Translations under genes and position numbers: made by a program
The notes under the pieces: generated by a model
Told to the model about the DNA's origin: nothing
Seen by the model: the letters and a program-made list of their open reading frames with translations, nothing else
Databases searched by the model: none
NCBI GenBank assembly: GCA_029569495.1
Contig: JAKQTB010000147.1
Location: 1-34,262, forward strand
Direction: 5' to 3'
DNA: 34,262 bases
Source: Pseudomonadota bacterium
GTDB lineage: Bacteria; Pseudomonadota; Gammaproteobacteria; Burkholderiales; Methylophilaceae
In this document: positions 25,807 to 34,150 of the stretch, in pieces
Numbering within the stretch: position 1 is the first letter of the stretch
Layout of the letters: each line of letters starts with the position of its first letter

Positions 25807-25871
25807 AGCTTGCCTTTAGCCTAATTATTAACACGCGCATTTTACAGGAGTTTGCTAGAATTACCGCAACT

Positions 25872-26432
25872 ATGCATTTACTAGAATCTTCCGTCATTTC
25901 AATCAGTCAAGCTGGCTTTGCCAATAACGGGGTTTACATCCCCTCTCCCAACCAAGATGTGCGGCCAAACCATGAAATTGCGCTCATTGTGATTCACAAT
26001 ATCAGCCTGCCGCCCCAGCAATATGGCGGCAATGGCATTGTCGAGCTATTTACCAACCAGCTAAACCCAAATGACCACCCCTATTATGCTGAAATCTACA
26101 CGCAAAAAGTTTCAGCCCATTTTTTGATTCGGCGTGATGGCCACCTCATTCAGTTTGCGTCTTGTTTGGCGCGCGCCTGGCATGCTGGTGTATCAAATTG
26201 GCAAGGTCGGGAACGTTGTAACGATTTTTCGGTCGGAATTGAATTGGAAGGCTCTGACTTTGAACCCTTTGAAGACGTACAGTACAATACACTTAATAAA
26301 TTAATTGCAGCGCTCACGAAAATCTACCCCATACAGGCGATTATCGGGCACTCAGATATTGCCCCAAATCGAAAAACGGACCCTGGCCCCTATTTTGATT
26401 GGTTAAAATTGCATCATCCAATTCAAAGTTAA
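25872..26432 (+). CDS. ampD: 1,6-anhydro-N-acetylmuramyl-L-alanine amidase AmpD
   Basis: AmpD is the cytosolic zinc amidase that removes stem peptides from anhydromuropeptides during cell wall recycling; its loss induces AmpC beta-lactamases in enterics. The 186-residue protein has the zinc ligands H42 (VIHNISLPP), H160 (GHSDIAPNRK) and D170 (KTDPGP). It also has the family blocks HFLIRRDG, ARAWHAGVS and SVGIELEG. There is no signal peptide, as expected. It ends 4 bp before the efflux adaptor gene and may be co-transcribed with the RND pump. Confidence 0.95.
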   Translation: MHLLESSVISISQAGFANNGVYIPSPNQDVRPNHEIALIVIHNISLPPQQYGGNGIVELFTNQLNPNDHPYYAEIYTQKVSAHFLIRRDGHLIQFASCLARAWHAGVSNWQGRERCNDFSVGIELEGSDFEPFEDVQYNTLNKLIAALTKIYPIQAIIGHSDIAPNRKTDPGPYFDWLKLHHPIQS

Positions 26433-26436
26433 AAAA

Positions 26437-27534
26437 ATGAAAATTTACAACACGTTAATCTTGTTGGCTGCAGTAGCGGTACTCGCCGCTTGCAATAAAC
26501 CAAAAAATGCCGAAGAAAAAGCCGCGCGCAACCCGCCCGTTATTACCACAGCGCAAGTGCAAACTCAGACGCTTGCCATTACAGAAGAGGCCATCGGCAC
26601 TTTAGAAGGCTTGGTTGACCCCACTGTGACTGCTGAAATTGCCGCACGTATTATTAAAGTAGATGTGAGTGTTGGCCAAACCGTTAAAAAAGGCCAGCTG
26701 ATTGCCCTGCTGGACGCCACCGATTCGGGCTTGGCACGCCAAGAAGCGCAAGCCGAAGTGGCCCGAATTGAAGTATTACTTGCTAATCAAGAACGCAACG
26801 TGGCACGCAACCAAACATTGGTGGATAAAAATTTTATTTCTAAAAATGCGCTCGATGATGCCACAGCCCAGAAAAACGCGCTAAAACAGCAACTTCAGGC
26901 GGCCAAAATTCGCGTGGCGAGTGCGAGTAGCACCAACGCTAAAACACGAATTTACTCACCCGCCGATGGCAAAGTAGAAAAGAAAATCGTGGACTCTGGC
27001 GAGTATGTGCGTGCTGGCGACCCGATTGTGCAAATTATCGGCAACCAAAAATTACGCGCGCATATTCCTTTTCCTGAAAACATTGCAGTTAAAATTAAGC
27101 CCGGTCAGCCAATTAAACTGAGTACGCCAACTTCTAATACCATCGTCAACACCACGGTAAAAGAAATTAAACCGCTCATCATGGCGGATAATCGCTCGGT
27201 CGATGTGATAGCGGATGTACAAAACGTGCAGGACTGGCAAGCAGGGGCGAGCATCAATGCGGAACTGACCTTGAACGAAAAAACCGGCGTGTTGATGGTG
27301 CCAGAACAAAGCGTGGTGCTACGCCCTGCGGGTGAGGTGGTTTACGTTATTCAAAATAACAAAGCGTTTCAGCGCATTATTCAAGCGGGTGAACGCAAGG
27401 CTGGCATGGTTGAAGTGCTCAATGGTCTTGAAGCAGGATTAGAAGTGGCCGTGGATGGCGCCGCTTATTTAACGGACAAAACGCCTGTCAAAACTTCTAC
27501 CCAACAAGCCAATGTTGAGAAAAACTTACCGTGA
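26437..27534 (+). CDS. RND efflux periplasmic adaptor subunit (membrane fusion protein), lipoprotein
   Basis: This 365-residue adaptor would bridge an inner-membrane RND pump and an outer-membrane channel. The signal peptide ends in the lipobox LAAC with C19 as the lipidated residue. The barrel-sandwich half-motifs (VSVGQTVKKGQLIALLDATD and YSPADGKVEKKIVDSGEYV) flank a helical hairpin of about 80 residues, and the beta-barrel and membrane-proximal parts follow (MVPEQSVVLRPAGEVVYVI). It overlaps the RND pump gene by 4 bp (GTGA). It starts 4 bp after ampD. Confidence 0.92.
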   Translation: MKIYNTLILLAAVAVLAACNKPKNAEEKAARNPPVITTAQVQTQTLAITEEAIGTLEGLVDPTVTAEIAARIIKVDVSVGQTVKKGQLIALLDATDSGLARQEAQAEVARIEVLLANQERNVARNQTLVDKNFISKNALDDATAQKNALKQQLQAAKIRVASASSTNAKTRIYSPADGKVEKKIVDSGEYVRAGDPIVQIIGNQKLRAHIPFPENIAVKIKPGQPIKLSTPTSNTIVNTTVKEIKPLIMADNRSVDVIADVQNVQDWQAGASINAELTLNEKTGVLMVPEQSVVLRPAGEVVYVIQNNKAFQRIIQAGERKAGMVEVLNGLEAGLEVAVDGAAYLTDKTPVKTSTQQANVEKNLP

Positions 27535-30500
27535 CCCTACCTGAGCTTTCCATTAAGCGCCACGTACTCGCGTGGATGATTTCAGGATTATTGGTGCTAT
27601 TTGGCCTCATTGCCTATGGCCGCATTGGGATTGACCGCATGCCCAATGTGGAGTTACCCGTTATTTCAGTCAGCACTACCTTACGTGGTGCCAATCCTGA
27701 AATTATGGACACCAGCGTCACCAATTTAATCGAGTCCGCCGTCAACACCACACCCGGCATTGAACATATTCAATCCACTTCCTCGCCTGGTTTTTCTAAC
27801 GTCACTATTACTTTTGCGCTCGAAAAAAATATTGATGTAGCGTTTAACGAGGTGCAGTCGAAGGTGAATCAAACCTTACGTCGATTACCCGGTGACGCAG
27901 ACCCGCCCGTTGTACAAAAACTGGAAACCAATGCCCAGCCCATCATGTGGCTAGCCCTGCATGGTGACCGCACGGTGCAGCAATTAAACCTATATGCACA
28001 AAATGTCATAAAAAAGAAATTAGAAAACATCAATGGCGTGGGTGAAGTGCGCCTTGGTGGCAGACGTGACCGCACAATCCGTGTGAACTTAAACCCTGAT
28101 CGTATGGCGGCATACAAAATTACTGCAGGCGATTTAACCACGGCCTTTCAAAAAGAGCATATTCAATTGCCCGGTGGTTTTTTGGTGGGCAGCCATGCTG
28201 AGCAACTGCTTAAGCTCGATTTGGAATTTCATGACTTAAAATCGCTGGCTGAGTTAGTCATTAGCTACAAAAGTGGCGCACCCATTCGGCTCAAAGATGT
28301 GGCTGAAATTGAAGATGGGCTTACTGATAACCGTCAAGTGGCACGATTTAATGGCAAACCGACCATTGGCTTGGGTATCGTTAAAATTTCTAACGCAAAT
28401 ACGGTGGCGATTATTGATGCCGTGAATCAAAAGTTAAATGAAGATATTCGCCCGAATTTGCCACCTGGATTAACCCTCGATATTTCGACCAATGATGCTG
28501 ATTTTATTCATGAAATGGTGCAAACACTGCAAGACCATTTGGTGGAAGGCACACTGTTTGCAGCGCTGATTGTGCTAATTTTCATGCGCTCGTTCAGTTC
28601 AACGCTGATGATTTGCTTGGAGATTCCTGTTTCACTTTTCGGCGCGATAGCGGTCATGTATTTTGCTGGTTACACCTTTAACAGCATGACGTTGCTCGCC
28701 CTGCTTTTACTCATCGGCATTGTGGTGGATGACGCCATTGTGGTGCGCGAAAGTATATTGCGGCATATGTCTGGTGAAATCGGCACTGCCCTTCCGCTGG
28801 CTGATCAAAATAACCCGCAAGCGATACGCCGTTTTCGCACGCAGGCCACTATTAATGGTAGCCAAGAAGTAGTATTTGCCGTGTTGGCCTCAACCGCTGC
28901 GCTTGTCTGTATTTTCGCCCCTGTGATTTTCATGGAAGGCATGATGGGCAAATTTTTTAAATCGTTTGCCGTTGTCGTCACCTTTGGTGTATTGGTGTCG
29001 CTGCTTGTCTCCCTCACGCTTACGCCTATGCTGTGCGCACACTACTTAAAAGTGCAACCCAAACAAAATAAAATTTACTTAAGCTTGGGCCGTTTTTTCA
29101 ATCATATGGATTTGGCCTATCATAATCTTTTGACGGTGGTGCTATATCATCGCTGGTTGGTGCTTGTTGTGACACTTTTGGTGGTGCTATCCAGTGCTTA
29201 TTTTTTAAAAAATCTGGATAAAGATTTTGTGCCAGAAATGGACGAAGGCCGCTTCATGGTCAACATCAAAACGCCACTGGGTTCTAACCTCAATTACACA
29301 GAGTCACGACTGAAACTGATTGAAGACGCATTAGCTCCGCATCGCGACCAAATTGCCAGCTACTTTGCGGCCATTGGCATGGGTAGCCAAGGCCAAGTGA
29401 ATCAAGGCATGATGTTTGTGACGCTCAAGCCTAAAGAAATGCGCAGCATGAAACAACAAGACATTATTAAATCGTTGCGCAAAAAATTTGATGAGATTCC
29501 TGGCGTGCGGGCAGCGCCCAGTGCCATTTCGATTGTGCGCGGCCAACGCTCAGAAAAGCTGCAATTTAATTTAACTGGTCCAAATCTACAGCAAGTTGGC
29601 GCACTTTCGCTAGCCTTGCAACAAAAGCTAAATGAAACGCCGGGCATGGGCAAGGTGGATTTAGACATGCAGCTCGATTTACCGCAATATGTGATGCATG
29701 TAGACCGCGTGCGCGCAGCAAGCCTAGGCATTACCTCAAGTGACATTGCCAACGCCATTACGGTATTTACCGGTGGGCTGGATATTGCCGAATATAACGA
29801 TGCGATTAGTGATGGACAGCGCTACAAGATTCGCCTTAAAGCTAAAGATAGCGATTTCAGCCAAATTGCCGATGTAAACAAAATTTATCTGCGCACAAAA
29901 AGCGGAGAACTCACACGGCTCGACTCTGTTGTGACGTTCAAACAAGAACTAGGGGCAGCCGTGATTGGCCGTTATGACTTGCAATATGCGGCTAACTTAT
30001 ACAGCAACCCCAGCATGCCACTTGGTGAAGCAAGCCAGAAAGTGGATGAAGCAGCAAAAAACTTGCTGCCTGCTGGTTATCGCATTGGCCTCACCGGTCA
30101 GGCCTTAGAAATGCAAAAAACCGTTAAAAATACTGCGTTTATTTTCATTTTGGCATTTGTGCTGCTCTACATGGTACTGGCCAGCCAGTTCAACTCGTTT
30201 ATACAGCCGATGATTGTGATGCTGGCGCAGCCACTGGCGATTATTGGCGGGCTATTTGCACTTTGGCTCACCAATCATTCGCTTAATATTTATTCAATGA
30301 TTGGCTTAGTGCTGTTAATTGGCTTGGTGGCAAAAAATTCGATCTTACTGGTTGATTTAACGAATCAGCTACGCGAGAAAGGCACGGGCATCAATGAAGC
30401 GCTCTTAGAGGCTTGTCCGGTGCGGTTACGACCAGTCATCATGACTTCACTGACCCTGATTTTAGCGCTATTTCCTGCCGCGCTGGGTTTAGGTGCCGGT

Positions 30501-30659
30501 GCTGAAACCAATGGCCCACTCGCTGTTGCCGTGATAGGCGGCATGATTTCATCCACATTACTCACGCTGGTGGTGGTGCCTGCCGCGTATTCTTTAGTGA
30601 TGCATGGCGTGGCGCGTTTTGAGGCAAGGTCCAATCAACCCGCAAAATCTATTGCGTAA
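27531..30659 (+). CDS. RND family efflux transporter permease (HAE1-like)
   Basis: This 1042-residue proton-driven pump has the twofold RND plan: helix 1 at residues 10-30, a large periplasmic domain, helices 2-7 (about 335-540) and the same arrangement in the second half. The proton relay aspartates are D400 and D401 in GIVVDDAIVVRESI. GRRDRTIRVNLNPDRMAAY and the C-terminal GLVAKNSILLVD are typical of HAE1 members. The start codon is GTG at 27531, overlapping the adaptor stop. No TolC-type outer-membrane factor follows, so a shared channel is presumably used. Substrates are unknown. Confidence 0.93.
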   Translation: MTLPELSIKRHVLAWMISGLLVLFGLIAYGRIGIDRMPNVELPVISVSTTLRGANPEIMDTSVTNLIESAVNTTPGIEHIQSTSSPGFSNVTITFALEKNIDVAFNEVQSKVNQTLRRLPGDADPPVVQKLETNAQPIMWLALHGDRTVQQLNLYAQNVIKKKLENINGVGEVRLGGRRDRTIRVNLNPDRMAAYKITAGDLTTAFQKEHIQLPGGFLVGSHAEQLLKLDLEFHDLKSLAELVISYKSGAPIRLKDVAEIEDGLTDNRQVARFNGKPTIGLGIVKISNANTVAIIDAVNQKLNEDIRPNLPPGLTLDISTNDADFIHEMVQTLQDHLVEGTLFAALIVLIFMRSFSSTLMICLEIPVSLFGAIAVMYFAGYTFNSMTLLALLLLIGIVVDDAIVVRESILRHMSGEIGTALPLADQNNPQAIRRFRTQATINGSQEVVFAVLASTAALVCIFAPVIFMEGMMGKFFKSFAVVVTFGVLVSLLVSLTLTPMLCAHYLKVQPKQNKIYLSLGRFFNHMDLAYHNLLTVVLYHRWLVLVVTLLVVLSSAYFLKNLDKDFVPEMDEGRFMVNIKTPLGSNLNYTESRLKLIEDALAPHRDQIASYFAAIGMGSQGQVNQGMMFVTLKPKEMRSMKQQDIIKSLRKKFDEIPGVRAAPSAISIVRGQRSEKLQFNLTGPNLQQVGALSLALQQKLNETPGMGKVDLDMQLDLPQYVMHVDRVRAASLGITSSDIANAITVFTGGLDIAEYNDAISDGQRYKIRLKAKDSDFSQIADVNKIYLRTKSGELTRLDSVVTFKQELGAAVIGRYDLQYAANLYSNPSMPLGEASQKVDEAAKNLLPAGYRIGLTGQALEMQKTVKNTAFIFILAFVLLYMVLASQFNSFIQPMIVMLAQPLAIIGGLFALWLTNHSLNIYSMIGLVLLIGLVAKNSILLVDLTNQLREKGTGINEALLEACPVRLRPVIMTSLTLILALFPAALGLGAGAETNGPLAVAVIGGMISSTLLTLVVVPAAYSLVMHGVARFEARSNQPAKSIA

Positions 30660-30708
30660 TCACCGCAATTTTCACGCTATTAAAAACATTAATACAAAGG
30701 CAAAAACT

Positions 30709-30774
30709 CCCGAGAAAAAATTACTGCCCTGCGAGCCTTTGTTTATAAGGCTCACAGGGCATCGAAAAAGGTTG
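30709..30774 (+). repeat. Dispersed palindromic repeat, copy E
   Basis: The left flank CCCGAGAAAAAATTA is followed by the arm TGCCCTGCGAGCCTT (30725-30739), the loop TGTTTAT, the arm AAGGCTCACAGGGCA (30747-30761) and the flank TCGAAAAAGGTTG. The arms have one C/A mismatch. This is the only copy between co-directional genes, about 50 bp after the RND pump stop. Confidence 0.88.
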
Positions 30775-30907
30775 TTGCCAAAATAAGCGCGTAAACAGCC
30801 TTTTTTACAATATTACGCATTTCTCAGTGTAAAAATTCACGCAATCAACCTGTCAGTTTTGGAATATTGCATTCAGGTGTTATGATTCTGCGAGAAATTT
30901 GTAGTTA

Positions 30908-31052
30908 AGGAAGCACGGAATAAGTGAGCGAGCGGGATGAAGTGCGAGGCGTACGGCGCGCAGAAACCGAGATAGTACAAGTTGTACAGCGAGGCTTCGA
31001 GCACCGCGCAACGAAGCAATTCGCCCGCGTAGCCGCTTATTCCGTGTTTCCT
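30908..31052. repeat. 145-bp foldback (MITE-like) element
   Basis: Terminal inverted repeats of 19 bp (AGGAAGCACGGAATAAGTG and CGCTTATTCCGTGTTTCCT) differ at two positions, both compatible with G-U pairs. The interior is GC-rich and contains the small palindrome GTACAAGTTGTAC (around 30978) and two GCGAGGC copies. AAATTT occurs on both sides (30895-30900 and 31053-31058), but at the left it is separated from the repeat by 7 bp. No transposase is encoded. It could be a non-autonomous mobile repeat or a large structured intergenic element. Confidence 0.75.
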
Positions 31053-31126
31053 AAATTTCACGGATGACCACATCCTCCTTATCAATAATTAAAAATAACT
31101 GGCCTAGGTTATCTAAGGGATTAAAC

Positions 31127-32515
31127 ATGTCAAATAATCAGACACCCATCGTGTTTAAAGGTAGAACCAGCGAGTATTTCGGCATTTGGATTGTTAACCT
31201 TTTACTGTCAATTTTTACGCTCGGCATTTATTCAGCTTGGGCAAAAGTGCGTCGTAAAAAATATTTTTATAACAGCACGCTCATTGATGGGGTTGGCTTT
31301 GATTACCACGCCAACCCAATTGCCATTTTAAAAGGCCGCATCATTGCCTTTATTTTATTTGTGCTCTACCAAGTGCTGGCTGCATTTAGCCCGATTGCGG
31401 CTGGGGTGTTATTTGTTCTATTCTTAATTGCATTGCCATGGATTGTGATTCGCGGCTTAATGTTTAACGCGCGCAACTCAAGCCACCGCGGCTTACGTTT
31501 TGATTTTGATGGTAAGTATGGTGAAGCGGCATTGGTATTTATTGGCTATACGCTTTTAACTGTGGTCACTTTAGGTTTGGCCATTCCATTTGTGGCACAG
31601 CGCACCAATCAATTCATCGTCAGTCACCATAAATTTGGTACCAGCCATTTTAAAATGGAAGCGCTGGTCAAAGATTTTTACAAAATTTATCTCATTATCT
31701 TTCTTATTCCACTGATTGGTATTTTGGCGGCCGTGGCCATTCCTGCGTATCAGCAATATGTTAATAAAGCGAAACAAGCACAGGTTCAACCTATTTCGCA
31801 AAGTCTATATCAAGAAATCAATGTGGGTGGATTTATTAAAGTGGCCAATACTGATGCGGTTGAAATGCCCGCAGAAGAAATTGACGCAGCTGAGATGGCG
31901 ACGCAAGAAGCCATTGACGCGGCCGAAGCAGAAGGTTACGCGCAAGACGCCTCTGAAGAAGCACTGCTTAAAGACTTAACGCCTGCAGAACGTGCGGAGT
32001 ACGAAAAATTGATGAAAGCGTTTGAGGGTGATGCGATGGCCGACGATGCCGAAGGCAATTATGATGATGAAGCCTTAACGCCTAAGAAAAAAGACCCCAT
32101 CGAGGAATATTTTACCAACCTAGCCACCACTTGGGGCGTGGTTGCGGCCATCATCATCGGCATTCTGGCAATGTTGCTCTATCTGGCTTTTATTTTCTCT
32201 TTCATCGCTTATTTCAAATCACGCATCCAAAACTTGGTGCTAAATAACACCACGCTTGATCATATTGGCTTTTCAAGCACGCAACGCATGCGCGACTTGC
32301 TTTGGCTGTATATTTCAAACGCGCTGGTGTTGATGTTCACCATGGGATTTGCCACGCCTTGGGCGCAAATTCGCATGGCACGCTATCGCCTAGAACACTT
32401 GGCCCTTGTTGGCGAGGCTGATTTAGATAAATTTGTCGGTGAGAAAAAAGAATCTGCGCGCGCATTGGGTGAAGAAGTAGCAGACTTTTTTGATGTTGAC
32501 CTTTCATTCGGTTAA
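31127..32515 (+). CDS. DUF898 (YjgN-like) membrane protein with pilin-like helix and acidic insert
   Basis: From the ATG at 31127 (Shine-Dalgarno AAGGGA 6 nt upstream) the product has 462 residues. The N-terminal half has the DUF898 hallmarks GRTSEYFGIWIVNLLLSIFT, LGIYSAWAKVRRKKYFY and FDYHANPIAILKGR, with about five helices. The C-terminal half (about 330-440) has two or three helices and the block FATPWAQIRMARYRLEHLAL. Between them, residues 191-217 read as a type IV pilin-type helix (LIGILAAVAIPAYQQYVNKA), followed by a strongly acidic stretch (about 245-328). Typical family members are shorter, so the middle is an insertion. It is 14 bp upstream of an M48 protease gene, a pairing I recall for this family. 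Function unknown. Confidence 0.85.
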   Translation: MSNNQTPIVFKGRTSEYFGIWIVNLLLSIFTLGIYSAWAKVRRKKYFYNSTLIDGVGFDYHANPIAILKGRIIAFILFVLYQVLAAFSPIAAGVLFVLFLIALPWIVIRGLMFNARNSSHRGLRFDFDGKYGEAALVFIGYTLLTVVTLGLAIPFVAQRTNQFIVSHHKFGTSHFKMEALVKDFYKIYLIIFLIPLIGILAAVAIPAYQQYVNKAKQAQVQPISQSLYQEINVGGFIKVANTDAVEMPAEEIDAAEMATQEAIDAAEAEGYAQDASEEALLKDLTPAERAEYEKLMKAFEGDAMADDAEGNYDDEALTPKKKDPIEEYFTNLATTWGVVAAIIIGILAMLLYLAFIFSFIAYFKSRIQNLVLNNTTLDHIGFSSTQRMRDLLWLYISNALVLMFTMGFATPWAQIRMARYRLEHLALVGEADLDKFVGEKKESARALGEEVADFFDVDLSFG

Positions 32516-32529
32516 ACCCCGCCCAACTT

Positions 32530-33585
32530 ATGCAATTTGAAGCGGATTATTTTGACGGCATCAGCCCCCGCGCCAAGCGGGTGCTGGTAACGGTGCGTGA
32601 CGGGCATGCACTCATTATCGCGCCAGTCCAATCTGCCGAAATTGCAATCAATACGCTTGAAGCAACGCTGCAGTATGAAATTAAGCATTGCACCGTTCAG
32701 GCGCGTTTAGGCCAAGGGCGGCGGCTGATTGACTTACCCGATGACACGCGTCTTGAAACCGATTACCAAGACTTGGAAGGTTGCCTGCCAGCAAAACCAA
32801 GTAATGCTTTTTGGAAAGGCTTACATTACGCTGAATCGCACTTGGGTTTAGTGGCCATTTCGGTGGTATGTATTGTTTTTGCTGGGTATGCACTTTTAAA
32901 ATATGGCGTACCGGTGGCGGCAAAATATGCCGCCATGGCTACCCCACCGGCCATCGAAAAAGACTTAGGCAAGCAAACACTTGCCACCTTAGATCATGAA
33001 AAACTTGGCTATTTTGAAGCCACAAAACTACCAAAAGCAAGGCAAGATGAAATCAAAGCCGCCCTGAATGTATTATGCCAAAAAACGCAAAACTGCCCTG
33101 AATACGATTTGCAATTTAGAAAAAGCCCAACGATTGGCGCCAATGCTTTTGCCCTGCCTGGCGGCTATTTAGTGATGACAGATGAACTGGTTGAGCTCGC
33201 TAAAAATAACGATGAAATTACCGCCGTATTAGCCCATGAACTTGGCCACGTAAAAGGCCGCCATGCACTACGGCAAACCTTACAAGGCACGGTGTCTGGC
33301 ATTATTATCATTGCCATCACAGGCGATGCGAGTAGCGTTGCTGCTGGTTTGCCTGCACTGATGATGAACATGAGTTACTCACGTGAGCTAGAAACTGAAG
33401 CGGATATTTATTCACTTGAAGCGCTTAAAACAGCTTGCATTCCAACCAAATCATTTGCAACTTTATTGCTTAGATTAGTTGGCAGCCACGGCGGCGGCGA
33501 TATGATTCCTGAAATGGTTTCCTCTCACCCTGATACCAAAGCACGGATTAAACCCTTTTTACAAGAACAGCAAACCTGCGTTTAA
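32530..33585 (+). CDS. M48 family membrane-anchored metalloprotease
   Basis: This 351-residue protein has an N-terminal cytoplasmic-looking beta-rich part (residues 1-95), one membrane helix (about 103-125) and a C-terminal M48 peptidase domain. The zinc motif is HELGH at 236-240, and the third ligand is probably E288 in ETEAD. ANAFALPGGYLVMTDEL and SSHPDTKARI are typical of M48. It most likely degrades or processes envelope proteins, with the catalytic domain in the periplasm. It lies 14 bp after the DUF898 gene, so they form an operon. The convergent GNAT gene ends 35 bp away. Confidence 0.9.
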   Translation: MQFEADYFDGISPRAKRVLVTVRDGHALIIAPVQSAEIAINTLEATLQYEIKHCTVQARLGQGRRLIDLPDDTRLETDYQDLEGCLPAKPSNAFWKGLHYAESHLGLVAISVVCIVFAGYALLKYGVPVAAKYAAMATPPAIEKDLGKQTLATLDHEKLGYFEATKLPKARQDEIKAALNVLCQKTQNCPEYDLQFRKSPTIGANAFALPGGYLVMTDELVELAKNNDEITAVLAHELGHVKGRHALRQTLQGTVSGIIIIAITGDASSVAAGLPALMMNMSYSRELETEADIYSLEALKTACIPTKSFATLLLRLVGSHGGGDMIPEMVSSHPDTKARIKPFLQEQQTCV

Positions 33586-33620
33586 AGATTGATATCCAGC
33601 TTGCCGTTTTGACACCCGCT

Positions 33621-34142
33621 TTAAGTCAGTTTGACAAGCTGCACTAACTTTAGGCCATCAACTTTCGGCTGCCACATTTCAGCATTCACAGGAAAATCCT
33701 CATCAACGCCTGTACTCTGATAGCCGCGTCGATGATAGAAATCAATCAGTGCATGGCGTTGCGAAATGACTCGCATCATCAATCTATTAGAATTAAAGTG
33801 TTGTTTGGCATAATCTTCAGCGTAAGTAAGTAATTGCTTACCAATACCTTTTCCTTGCAGATTGGGGCGCACCACAAACATGCCGACATGTGTCGTTTCA
33901 TATTGATGCTCTAAGCAAATCGAGCCGACGATAACTTCGTTTTGCAGACACAACAGGAGGACTGAGTGTGGGGTTTTGATGATATCAACGACCTGCTCGG
34001 TTGTCGTTCGCAAACCGTCCAGCAAGTCTGCCTCTGTGGTCCAGCCTTGCCTGCTTGCCTCACCGCGATAGGCCATATTAACAAGGGCTGAAATTTGCGC
34101 TGCATCTGCAACCCTTGCTAGGCGAAAACACAATGCTGACAT
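33621..34142 (-). CDS. GNAT family N-acetyltransferase
   Basis: This 173-residue protein has the GNAT fold. The acetyl-CoA-binding motif A is VVRPNLQGKGIGKQLLTYAE, preceded by the beta strand VGSICLEHQY, and DFYHRRGYQSTGV forms motif B. The N-terminal FRLARVADAAQISALVNMAYRG is a common opening in GNATs that act on small amines or peptides, but the substrate is not predictable. It starts 8 bp after the symporter stop on the same strand. Confidence 0.88.
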   Translation of the reverse strand: MSALCFRLARVADAAQISALVNMAYRGEASRQGWTTEADLLDGLRTTTEQVVDIIKTPHSVLLLCLQNEVIVGSICLEHQYETTHVGMFVVRPNLQGKGIGKQLLTYAEDYAKQHFNSNRLMMRVISQRHALIDFYHRRGYQSTGVDEDFPVNAEMWQPKVDGLKLVQLVKLT

Positions 34143-34150
34143 CGCTAAAT

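Larger units (their letters stand above)
30660..31126. other. 467-bp gene-free region with two structured repeats
   Basis: This is the longest gene-free stretch in the window. It holds palindromic repeat copy E (30709-30774) and the 145-bp foldback element (30908-31052). The last 75 bp contain the Shine-Dalgarno AAGGGA (31115-31120) of the DUF898 gene. The 70-codon ORF on the minus strand across the foldback looks spurious. Confidence 0.7.

Noticed and set aside
25505-25819. 104-codon plus-strand ORF over the exchanger gene start
   Set aside because: It is the complement of the exchanger's alpha-repeat region and has no independent support.
3600-30774. Five similar repeats as a possible CRISPR array
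   Set aside because: Copies are kilobases apart, palindromic and intergenic, with no regularly sized spacers and no cas genes.
30873-31085. 70-codon ORF on the minus strand
   Set aside because: It lies almost wholly inside the 145-bp foldback element, lacks a ribosome-binding site and has no recognisable domain; an ORF created by the repeat is the simpler reading.
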